Positions 20,110-28,722 of a DNA stretch of 33,765 nucleotides are shown here, one piece after another (the first letter of the stretch is position 1; every line of letters starts with the position of its first letter). The notes under the pieces were generated by a model, which was given only the letters and a program-made list of their open reading frames with translations, did no database searches and was not told the DNA's origin. The DNA comes from Isoetes engelmannii (Eukaryota > Streptophyta > Lycopodiopsida > Isoetales > Isoetaceae): assembly GCA_011763485.2 (NCBI GenBank), contig JAANSK020259273.1:1-33765 (forward strand), read 5' to 3'. Position numbers and translations under genes: made by a program.

Positions 20110-22700
20110 ACCATTGGAAAATATTAAAGAACGTTACTTTAGATTTATATGTTTTGTAGCACATCATTGATAGTATCGTTACAACCTTATAATTCTAGCA
20201 TATTCATATCGCATGTCCACCTAAACAAAAACTGATGTAGCACTAATTTAAGATATCCATATCCAATTTTATAATCTAAGGTCATGAACATAGAAAACTT
20301 TGTACTTAGGACGCAAAGATGGAAATTGCACATGGTTGGCCGAGACACTAAGCACAAGCCTTGGCGCGCCGTCTATTTGTCGTCCATTTTTCTCTGTACT
20401 CAAAGTTCTTTTTCTAAACAATCCCTCGTGATGTAATGATGGTTCCATTACAATCATGCAAATTTCCATTACCAGCACGATGCAAAATCGTGACTGGGCA
20501 GCAGAAAGCACCATTAGGACATTGCTTCCTTGTCTTAAAAGTGGGATCTCTTAAAAAACCACATGCGTGGTTGAGTGCGAGCTTGGAAGGGTGGCAGGTT
20601 TCCAACGCTTGAATTTTGCATTCCTAAGTGGTGGACTTGCCCACTCTTGAATTTGAGTATGGAGGGATTCACAGATCCATTGATTTGCCCAATCCAAATT
20701 CAAGATTTTGCACTAATTCCGGGGAAGGGTCTATATGCATGTGCGTGCATAGGGTCAAGAGAAATTATCCCTTATACGGAATTTTCCTAAAAACTATCCC
20801 TCATATTTCATATACTCTTACCGTATCTCCCCTTCATATCTATAAGAAAATCAAGCAAAGAAATACCCCCTCCCATATTATACCTACGATTTTAGCTCCA
20901 AAAAAACCCCCTCCCATACACACATGTTTTCTACAGTTTCTTCTAACTGCACCCCTCGGGCACTAATTCTGAGAGAAATGAAAATAAATGTTTCTCGCCG
21001 GTCAATTTACAAGTCCCTTAAAGCAACATGATAGAGAGACTCCAAGTAGAGATTGCCTACGAAGAAGAATGAAGTAAAGAATATGAATTCCCCTTCCAAC
21101 ATTTTGCTCTTTAAGATAAAAATAAAAAGATAAAATTGAGTGACCACAGAGTCACAGATATTGCGGTATTCAGGAGAAATCTTTGAGGTATTCAACCAAC
21201 ATGGATGATATTGAGAAAGGCTGGTGCCATCACAATCTTGTTTAGAGAGTCAGAGACTTACCAATTTCTTCTGTGAAGATGGTTAAGCAGGTTATTGCCA
21301 TTCTTTTAATGGAAGCAACAGGTAGTAATGGTACCAAGCCTAAAGCAAATAGAAGTGGTCAAATTGTTGAGCATCCCAAGGAAAACAATTTTTAATATTT
21401 TCCAACGACGCACTAACAAAGGGGAAGAACCTTGACCAATGTTCGAGAGGAGGAAGAAAATGCACAGTATGTTTGATTAAATAGAGAAGTTGTTATGAAG
21501 TTCTGGACAAAGAATACAAGAATATCTCTCTACAAGAAAGATGTGAGGAAGTATGTATTAGGCACATGAAATATGGCACATCCAATTTGCCCGTTGAAGT
21601 CAGTCAAGTAAATATTCATCCCCTATGTAGGTTAATTATCTATTCTTTTTATTTTTGGGATTCACACAAATTTCCTATAGTTCCAATTCTATCTTACATT
21701 CAATCAGGAGAATCCTAGTGTCAAAATTGCACTATATACTTTTGAGATTCTGAAATCAAGTTTCTTAGAGAGGTTGTATGAAAGACAGACATGTTGTTGC
21801 ATTTATCACTTGAATTTTGAATACATAGGGTTTACTAGCATGATCAAAGCACGTGGAGTTCATGACAACTGCAACCCTTATCTCTCTTCTTCTGCCTTCT
21901 TACTAGCAGCCCCAATGTATCACCTTAGTTGTAGCTGGTTGCTGTTTGGAGATGACCATGAGGTAAATGGACGTTTTTTTCCAGCAGAGGAGCCTTTAGT
22001 CACCATGTTATCACATGTGAGTGAATGATTTTTGTATTTGTAGCGTGTCTTCTATCTAAATAAAAATGAAGGGTAAAAGGATGTTTTTTGTGTTTTAAGG
22101 GGGTGGGGGGCTCCTCTTTGAGTGGAGAGGACCAAGCGCAGGTGCATCAGGTCCAAAACTCACCTTTATTCTCTTCTCTGTACAAGGTAGGTTATAAAAA
22201 ATGTGGACTCCAAAACTGTTATCTAAACCATCATTGTATTGATATCAGATGCTCCAAGTTTACATGAATATATCTGAAGATAGAGAATGTTATGGGGAAG
22301 AATGATTTTTCAATTCTAAGTAACTTAGATGCATCGTACTAGTTCAAGTTGTTTCACACATATAGAAAAGGTGGCAATGTTCTTCAACAAGTAAATATAT
22401 TTGAAGCAAGATTATTAGAGCTTGTGGAAATAGATAAGTCTGAAACTGATAAATGCACAATAGTATTGTAAACAATTTGTCTTTGAACTCAGCAGTAAAC
22501 AGAGCAGTAGTATGATGTATCTGCCTTGCTATGCAAGTACCTAGTTTTGAGAAAGCATTGCAGATTGATGTGACCGATATCAGGAATAAATATTATAGTT
22601 TTCATTCCTATAGGTACAAAAGGTCTAGATCTTAGCAGAATAATTTATTTAGAACTTACTGAGAACATGGCATGTATGGCAAATACAAAGGCCAAGTGTA
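20110..22700. other. Long stretch without a recognisable gene
   Basis: Short frames exist, the longest being a plus-strand frame of 84 codons (21774-22028), but none shows known motifs. A small inverted pair CTTGAATTTG/CAAATTCAAG lies at about 20646-20704. Some sections near 21200-21500 look like worn coding sequence, but I cannot name a family. Confidence 0.4.
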
Positions 22701-22727
22701 ATTTCAAATTACATGTTTCATCTTCTT

Positions 22728-22902
22728 AGGTGAGCCTGGTGCCTCCAACAAAATAGGGATCCATCATGTTTCTAGAAGTTGAGCAGTAGCTTTTTCTGGC
22801 AGAAATCTTCAACTGTGTACTTTGTAATAAGAAACCAAGGACAAGCATTACATTACTACCATTGGTCGGTTCAAAGATGTCAAGTATGTGGTGAGGAATG
22901 CC
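22728..22902 (-). pseudogene. Isopentenyltransferase (IPT) exon relic
   Basis: On the minus strand an acceptor TTTCTTTTGCAG ends just before 22902. The frame then reads GIPHHILDIFEPT, matching the (G)VPHHLLDI.(D/E)P block that follows the P-loop region in tRNA and adenylate isopentenyltransferases. About 80 bp on are RNMMDPYFVGGT, like the RN.(I/L)P.(L/F)VGGT.YY block, with VEDF between in another frame. These enzymes add an isopentenyl group to adenine in tRNA or to adenylates (cytokinin synthesis). Only this part is present, without the P-loop exon or the rest. The frame changes show that it is dead. Confidence 0.65.
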
Positions 22903-22909
22903 CTGCAAA

Positions 22910-23420
22910 AGAAACAAACAAATATTATTAAGTCCACAAAGGGCAATAAACTAAAATCAAACTTGCAATCTGGTAAAAAGAGAAGTAAAAATGAGCAAAA
23001 CAAGACATGTGTAGAGCATGGATCCAACTGAAGCATTAAGCATCTAGAAAAGAAAAAGGCCATGGGTTTGTCTCTCTATTGGGCATTCGTCCCACAACAA
23101 GGTTGTATTGGATATCGTTGAATTTTAAACTGGTTATGTTTGAAAATGGACTACAGCTTATGCATGGATACCTTATTAAACAATCTAAAAACTTGACATA
23201 AAAGGTGTTAAACTTCATTTTTAGTTGTGAGTTTTACGTGACAATAATATGTGTATTGGTGCTGGATAAGGCAAACCATTCAATGCATTGTTTCGTTACT
23301 TATGGACTTTCCAGCGGTCCATAGTGTCCTCAAATTGCAGCAGGCCACAAAAATGCCTTGTTTTGAACTCGAAATTTCGCTTTTCTACCTATTAAGTGAA
23401 ATCCCGATAGCTTTTCCTTG
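22910..23420. other. No gene seen
   Basis: I looked for the IPT P-loop exon upstream of the relic on the minus strand and found no G-x4-GK(S/T). Nothing else is supported. Confidence 0.35.
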
Positions 23421-23427
23421 GCAGCAG

Positions 23428-23932
23428 AAATTGGGCGGCCTCCCAGTTCTGCAGGGTTAGGTTGGGTTCATCTTAGCAATCGACAATCAAGAACACTGTG
23501 AAACAAATTCAGACGAACATTCACTTGAAAACAAGGCCACATCAATCTGCATCAAGTATATCTTCGAATTGCTCGAAGCATTTGAGAGCTTATTCTGGTA
23601 CTTCTGCTCAATTTCAAACTAGTATGCACGATGGCCCTCACATATGGCAGCCCTGTTAAAAGCACCACCTGTAAAGAAATCGAGCACATCGCATCTCTCC
23701 ATCATAAGCTTTCCTTGTGATGTATGTGCAAGTCTTAGAGTCGACATGCACTTGTAATTGGGCACTAGTTCTTTTCTCAACATAAGAGCGATAGAACCAG
23801 GAACCTGCAAAGTAATGGATCACACGTTAGAAAGTCACAGCACCAAACAAGGTCGCCCAATTTGCCCAAAAAAACAATGATGAAACGAGTTTTGAAGGGT
23901 AGACGAGGCCAAATTAGGCTGCTGCCCAATTT
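23428..23932. repeat. Palindrome family, 3' cluster (3 members)
   Basis: Members at 23428-23449 (AAATTGGGC-GGCC-TCCCAGTT), about 23845-23863 (right arm clear as GCCCAATTTG, left arm degenerate) and 23910-23932 (CAAATTAGGC-TGCT-GCCCAATTT). They flank or lie in the intron before the last exon of copy B. The consensus is CAAATTGGGC, 4 nt, GCCCAATTTG. Confidence 0.7.
23490..23804 (-). pseudogene. Copy B: methyltransferase motif I exon
   Basis: The exon begins at 23804 after the acceptor TTACTTTGCAG. It encodes MMERCDVLDFFTGG followed by AFNRAAICEGHRAY. A TAG (23621-23619) follows, then FEIEQKYQNKLSNA in the same frame. VLDFFTGG and GHR...FE correspond to VLD(P)FxGxG and GR...E of beta-class DNA methylases, and line up with VLDFF, GKR and AFEFD of copy A. 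Unlike copy A, the glycine pair is kept. The stop between HRAY and FE breaks the protein. The frame ends near 23490. Confidence 0.65.
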
Positions 23933-24044
23933 CCTATATATACCTAGTTCACACTTGGTGTCGGCCGTTGTTGCGTGCACTTAATCAACTGATCGAAGGA
24001 ACGTCGGCAACCTGAAGTTTTCTTGGGGACGATCACTAGTTACA

Positions 24045-24115
24045 AATCATATGTCCAGTTGGTTAAGGCTAGGGGGCGCGGTTGTCCCATTTGGTTGAGT
24101 TCAATTCCACGAATC
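24045..24115 (+). repeat. tRNA-like A and B boxes, possible SINE head in an intron of copy B
   Basis: CCAGTTGGTTAAGGCTA resembles a Pol III A box, and GAGTTCAATTCC, about 35 bp on, resembles a B box. No cloverleaf closes. It lies where copy B lacks its motif IV segment. Confidence 0.4.
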
Positions 24116-24189
24116 GTATGTCCATGTCAGATAAAATATTGCGCGATAAAGTGACGCGAAAGACATAGAACAACAAAACAATAGCTTGC

Positions 24190-24419
24190 AGCTCCTTATA
24201 TTAATCTTTGTGGTTGGGGCAATCTTATGTGTTGTGTCTTGATAATTGCCTACCCAAATACGGCTAGCACTGTCTACAGATTTCATTGCTGATAGACACA
24301 GGTTTAGTTGATCAGGGGATACAAATCCAATTATCCAGTACAAACCTTGATCTGTTAGGATGCTTATCTGATTTTGGAACTTCTGGTAGTCTTCCCTTGT
24401 CCATTTCTTGACTTGCCTG
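24190..24419 (-). pseudogene. Copy B: exon of unknown function between linker and motif I
   Basis: A pyrimidine-poor acceptor (GGCGACTTCAG) precedes QVKKWTREDYQKFQNQISIL, then GLYWIIGFVSPDQLNLCLSA. The frame stays open to about 24101 but beyond about 24190 it looks non-coding. It follows the linker exon in the right order, with its donor at 24477. I could not align it securely with copy A. The expected (D/N)PPY segment is not visible here. Confidence 0.4.
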
Positions 24420-24477
24420 AAGTCGCCAGCCAGCAATCTAGCAGAAGTGATCTACGCATAGTCCTGTGGCACTCACC

Positions 24478-25052
24478 TGATATGTCCTGAAGCGTTCGCT
24501 TTTCTCATCCGGTTTACCCTCCAGGTTTTCATCCACGTTAGATGCAAGGCTAGGAGGCAATATTTCATTCTCCCCTTCTTTTCAACTCATTACCCATGTA
24601 TTCACGCTGTTGGCAAACATGAGCATTATATTTTCTGACAAAATGGGGTAGACCTCTCGCACGCTAGACAGTCTGAGAAATCCCTCTTCTTTTTGTCACG
24701 TAAGTACCTGACGAGGGCGCTTTCCACAATCCCTATTTTCCTTTGGTCCTCAGCCCTTGTCTTGAACTCTTGCCTCCCACTATAAGCAGAACTACATTTC
24801 ACCCAGGTTGTGCCTAGTAGGATTTCGGCGATAAGGTGTTGCAGATCGACAGTGTGCATGGACTTTATTGGTCTGCAGAATGTATTGCCATATCTCAGCA
24901 TGTCCTTGACCTCGATGCGATCACCATTTTCGTCCTTCAAGCTGAGCCATTTGCTTAGCTTTTATCCAGGTATCATCGTCCAGGTGGATGAAGTAGTCAT
25001 AATCCCGCAGTGAGGCTTTCTTCAGCGTCAATTTTGCGACAGCAACCCAATC
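24478..25052 (-). pseudogene. Copy B: linker exon
   Basis: It begins at 25052 after a strong acceptor (a T-run ending TTCAG) and ends at a CAG|GTGAGT donor (exon end 24477-24478). It reads DWVAVAKLTLKKASLRDYD, then DDDTWIKAK. After a one-base frameshift come SKWLSLKDENGDRIEVKDM, QHLIAEILLGTTWVKC and ESALVRYLRDKKKRDF to a TAA (24626). Then in other frames come FANSVNTW and DENLEGKPDEKSERFRTYQ. Homology with copy A runs over most of it, and the exon start is at the same place. No known domain is recognised. Confidence 0.6.
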
Positions 25053-25100
25053 CTGAAAAAAAAAGTTCGGTAACTTAGATCTATTTGCAAAAATGCAGAC

Positions 25101-25263
25101 AAAATTGGGTTCCCACCCAATTTGGGACTTCTATGCCCATATACAACATAATTATGTGCTGTGTAGCCAGCAGCAAATGGGGCACCCGCCCGATTTGCTA
25201 GCAGAAATTTAGAATATACACTAGAAGGGCACTAGATGGTAAATTGGACGGACACTCAATTTA
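25101..25263. repeat. Palindrome family, middle cluster (3 members in one intron)
   Basis: Members at 25101-25124 (AAATTGGGT-TCCC-ACCCAATTT, arms with matched changes), 25174-25198 (AAATGGGGC-ACCC-GCCCGATTTG) and 25240-25263 (TAAATTGGAC-GGAC-ACTCAATTTA). All three lie in the 250-bp intron between the ParB-like exon (end 25302) and the linker exon (start 25052). Confidence 0.8.
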
Positions 25264-25301
25264 CCCGCAATTCATTACAAAATAAGCTAATGTGTACTCA
25301 C

Positions 25302-26012
25302 CGAGTAGGAATCTCTTGTCGCTTGACCCCTCTTGCCTTTCTTGGGACACCCATAATAGCTGAACTAATTCCTCAGTTGCTGCCACGTTTCCAGGTACAC
25401 ATCTTCATGGATTGTCCACTTTACTATATCATTAGTTTCAAGGCTGATCTTGACGTACTCTGTTGTGTTTAGGCTACCGAATAGAATTCTGCATCGCCTC
25501 TTGCTATAGAAGAACTATACAAGTTAAGTCTCCTTCTCCTTTTCCTGTGGCCATTGCAGTGCTTGAGCCATGAACATCTGTGCCACAACAGTAGTGTGGT
25601 TGCCATTCACTATGCAGAATTTCGCACCTTCGAGCTTAGCTACTCTTTTCCATTTAATGGCTTTATTAGTGTGAGGGTCATATCGTACAACATCTGCACA
25701 GAATGGATTCATTGAATGTGTGATGAATGAATCCATCAAAGTGTTCATGTGCTCTGCGCTAATCACACGACAAGTCATGTTTGCAGGAGCCCGATGCATT
25801 CTGAATATATTCATTTCCATCTCGAAATTCACACCAAGTGGATATAGCCTATTCTTAGATTTTATGTTCAACACGACGCTTTGTGAGAGGGATTCCCTGC
25901 TCTCTTGTGTTATCCCACCTGCAAACGATGATACCCGCACAATCATCTGTCGTTGTGGTGTGTCACCCGAAGGGCTACTATGTTCACTTGGTGCTGCCAC
26001 ATCTTCCTCCAT
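25302..26012 (-). pseudogene. Copy B: ParB/sulfiredoxin-like domain exon
   Basis: The 162-codon frame from 26012 carries YPLGVN (57-62), APANMTCRV (75-83), EHMNTLMDSF, DVVRYDP and KFCIVNGNHTTVVAQ (131-145), ending in a TAA (25526-25524). The same frame continues past this stop and a TAG with TTEYVKISLETNDIVKW, then a further TAG (25367-25365) and FSYYGCPKK, to a CG|GTGAGT donor at 25302/25301. Copy A matches throughout. R...EHM..L..SF with IVxGNH is the pattern of ParB N-terminal/Srx-like folds, in which (V)DGNHR binds nucleotide. The usual R after NH is T here. The ATG at 26012 may be internal: the frame is open upstream into PGSIKRLRPGCRPSNN. Three in-frame stops make this a pseudogene unless stops are read through or edited. 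Confidence 0.6.
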
Positions 26013-26059
26013 TTCATCTGGACTGTTGGGGTTGTTAGATGGCCTACAACCTGGCCTTA

Positions 26060-26400
26060 ATCTTTTTATTGAACCCGGGGAGGTAACCTCGGCCTTGCAC
26101 TTGTAGTGTGCATTGGGCCAGTGAATTTCAATCTCTTGATCTCTCCCATGGATTCTCTTTTAGAGGTGGTGTTACTTGGCACTACCGTACTTTTTTCCAT
26201 TCCACCAAAAATCAGCTTGTCTGGTGGCGGGTAACTTGCCGGAGTCCCGGAGTCCTCTTCTTCTGAGCAATAGGTGCACCCATAATGCAAGATTTCTTTC
26301 CTTTATCAACAATCTTCTTCTCTTCATCTGGTTCGGGGCTTGCTCTTTGGGTGTTTTCTTTTTTGTCACGAATCTGGATTTCAATCACTATGAATTATAA
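26060..26400 (-). pseudogene. Copy B: basic, disordered-looking coding remnant upstream of the ParB-like exon
   Basis: Frames on the minus strand include TKKKTPKEQ, MKRRRLLIKE (26384-26290), then PPPDKLIFGGMEKST and TTSKRESMGEIKRLKF. These pass by frameshift near 26130 to HYKCKAEVTSPGSIKRL, which is in frame with the ParB-like exon. The content is basic and proline-rich and could hold a nuclear localisation signal. No family is recognised. Confidence 0.4.
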
Positions 26401-26597
26401 ACCTTGGAAACACTCTTCCCATGATATTTCGTGTACAATGCTTTCGGCCTTGATATTTTGTGCTCAAAGGTACCACTACTGAACTCCCATAAAACCATCT
26501 ACAATATCATTTGGCCCTGTTAGCCTTGATGCCTCCAAACTCTCGTATGAATCAAGTACAAAACCCTTAGCCTTGCAAGATTGTAACCTGTCTTCTA

Positions 26598-27011
26598 TAC
26601 TATGATGTCATGTAAGCAGGTCTGTAGCATTCAAACGATAAGGTATACTGCACCAACGTCTTATCCACTAGATCCTCAACATACACGACAATTACTTCAC
26701 TATCCTCATCTAAAAAGATTTCAATTGCTATGCCCATATTCGTGGGTACTTGCTCCTTTCTTGGAAAGGTAAAGACACAGGTCTTTACTCTTGTTAGTCG
26801 CGCTCTCAGGGTAGATATTACCCACCTCCACACACCATAGGTGAGAGTCCTTGAGGTAATGTACCTCATCAGGCACTACATCTATCCCATCGAACATCGG
26901 AGTTTCTTCATCATCCTTGCTTCCTACGCCACTCTCCTTATGTGCAGATGCTATTGCAACGATGCCTGGTCCAACTTCCTTGTCGTCTGCTTTGTCCTTG
27001 CTATAAAGAAT
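26598..27011 (-). pseudogene. Copy B: third visible exon (acidic)
   Basis: It starts at 27011 after the acceptor CTTTATGCAAG and reads ILYSKDKADDKEVGPG, then PMFDGIDVVPDEVHYL and DSHLWCVEVGNIYPE. A frameshift near 26755 leads into VPTNMGIAIEIFLDEDSE and VVYVEDLVDKTLVQYTLSF, ending with TAG at about 26600-26598. It is in phase 0 with the 21-nt exon before it. The family of this N-terminal part is not recognised. Confidence 0.5.
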
Positions 27012-27079
27012 CTTGCATAAAGAAGACGAGTAACATGAGAACGACACCACAAGCAACTTCAAAATGTACAACGTATTTG

Positions 27080-27532
27080 CAAATTGGGCGGTCGCCCAAA
27101 AGGACCGTTTGAATGGCTCCTTTCTTGCAGTAGAACTCAAATCGGGCATCCGCCCGATTTACCTAGAGTGGCTTGCATGAATCCCTTTTTAAAAAGGATG
27201 TAAACTGGGCGGATGCCCTGTTTGCCCAATAGGGTAGTTTTGCAAATTAGTCGGATGCCCAATTTGGAAGGGGCAATTGCTTGGTGCGGATAGTCGCAAA
27301 TTGGGCCATCGCCCAATTTTCCAAACACAGAGTCTACCAACCGGTGTTAATGATGTCACTCGCTCTAGCCTTGTGGCATGCTAAGGGGTTAGGAAGGAAT
27401 TGGTGAAATTGGGCAAGAGCCCAATGTCAAAACAAGAGACTAATTTTGAGTCCCACAAAAGAAAAACCTAGCGCCGAATTTTCACAGCAACGCACAAGAA
27501 CAGCATACAAAATTGAGCTTCCGCGCAATTTA
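27080..27532. repeat. Palindrome family, 5' cluster (7 members in one intron)
   Basis: Members start near 27080, 27138, 27200, 27242, 27295, 27405 and 27508, each about 24 bp. The best is AAATTGGGC-CATC-GCCCAATTT (27297-27319). The member at 27138 has matched changes in both arms (AAATCGGGC and GCCCGATTT). Loops are mostly 4 nt and differ in sequence. The spacing is irregular (42 to 110 bp). All lie in the predicted 725-bp intron 27012-27736 of copy B. Confidence 0.85.
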
Positions 27533-27736
27533 GACATCACATCAGCAGCACTTTACTTGCTACACTAATATCATATGCTTCTTCCTATCCGAAACAACAT
27601 AATCTATGCATTCAAAGTCCCAAGCAAGCAATGAAATTGGCTTAAAAGATCCTAAAACAGGGTTCTTATTCACCTAGCTAATAATCCAGACATTAACTAG
27701 CTTCTAAAATAGGGTTTTGAACATCAGCTTTCTTAC

Positions 27737-27757
27737 CTTAAAAGTTCTTTTGAGGCA
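27737..27757 (-). pseudogene. Copy B: 21-nt microexon
   Basis: Between an acceptor GCTGCAAG (exon start 27757) and a donor AAG|GTAAGA (exon end 27737) lie seven codons, CLKRTFK. They are in phase 0 with both neighbours (WPEGK before, ILYSKDK after). The consistent phase is the reason for calling it. Confidence 0.45.
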
Positions 27758-27856
27758 CTTGCAGCGGAACAGAAAGACAGGAACGCTTTGGGCGTTTATA
27801 CTTGAATGGGAAAGAGTTAGCGTGCTTAAACAACACTTAAACAATGCAAGACTTAC

Positions 27857-27924
27857 CTTTCCCTCTGGCCATTCAACTGTATCACAATAGAGATGTGAAA
27901 ATGACGATGCTGGAGCGTCAGCGC
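27857..27924 (-). pseudogene. Copy B: first visible exon
   Basis: A pyrimidine-rich acceptor (CTTTCTATTTTAG) precedes 27924, and AAG|GTAAGT is the donor at 27857/27856. The 68-nt exon reads ADAPASSFSHLYCDTVEWPEGK in phase with the microexon. Further 5' exons may exist but are not recognisable up to the gypsy LTR at 28723. Confidence 0.5.
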
Positions 27925-27929
27925 CTAAA

Positions 27930-28720
27930 ATAGAAAGATGCGTCTTGATTATGAAGAACAATCTTTAAATAGACGTTAGGATTAGCCAAGTGAACCCAGG
28001 CCGACACGTATCAATTTAAAAAGGTGGGCGTTTGGTCCATAATTATACTGCCCTCAATTACATTCGCTATTGCAAATTACACCGGTATTTTGTGGAAAAT
28101 AATGTTATAATAATAAATAGGGGTTCTTTTTGTGCCAAAACCATTGATGTATAAAAGAAACAATGCTTAAAAAAAACATGCTAAAAAAACCTTCGATTCT
28201 TTAGGGCGAGATAAAGATAGAAAGGTCTTTTAGGTTTTTCCTTTGCTCGCCTATGGACGTACAAAAGCTCAAGGCAACTGGCTGCGATTGGTGTGCAGGC
28301 AACTGGCAGCGCAGATGTTACAGGTGGAGCGCAGACTCGGGCACAGTAGCAGCCGAAAAAAAAAAAAAAAAAGGGACAGTATGGTATAAAAAGGAGCAGC
28401 GGATTGAAAGTTGATATACGGAACCAGATCGCATATCTGAACAAGAACTACGGATCCGGTTCCAGAGCTGGATTAGGTCGCCATTACAGATCATCTATTC
28501 CACGATTCCGTCCTTTGAGTTTTTGCCACAAAGTTTCCTTACAAATCCGTGAATGCCCTAGAAGTCGGGATTAAATTGATAGCCTTTGTAAAAGATTGCA
28601 CCCTTGCTTCAGAACTTAATAACTCGCTGTTGAGGGTTCTCCTTTATCGATCCTACTTGGAGTAGAACATAAATCGATAAGGCCAGTTCCAAAGCCTATA
28701 TTACATTTTCTGGTTTCGTT
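27930..28720. other. Flank between copy B and the gypsy LTR, no gene seen
   Basis: It contains an A18 tract near 28355-28372 and no recognisable coding sequence. If copy B was once transcribed, its promoter would lie here; no clear TATA could be assigned. Confidence 0.35.
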
Positions 28721-28722
28721 TG

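Noticed and set aside
20643-20706. Fourth foldback element
   Set aside because: Only a 10-bp inverted pair with no GC-rich core or long arms. This is not distinguishable from chance.
22910-23070. Upstream IPT exon with P-loop
   Set aside because: A weak LNA..SM.YT similarity to the NADSMQ block was noticed on the minus strand, but frame and splice sites do not support it.
27080-27532. CRISPR-like array
   Set aside because: The repeats are palindromic and degenerate, the spacing varies from about 42 to 110 bp, and the setting is a plant nuclear intron. This is not a CRISPR array.
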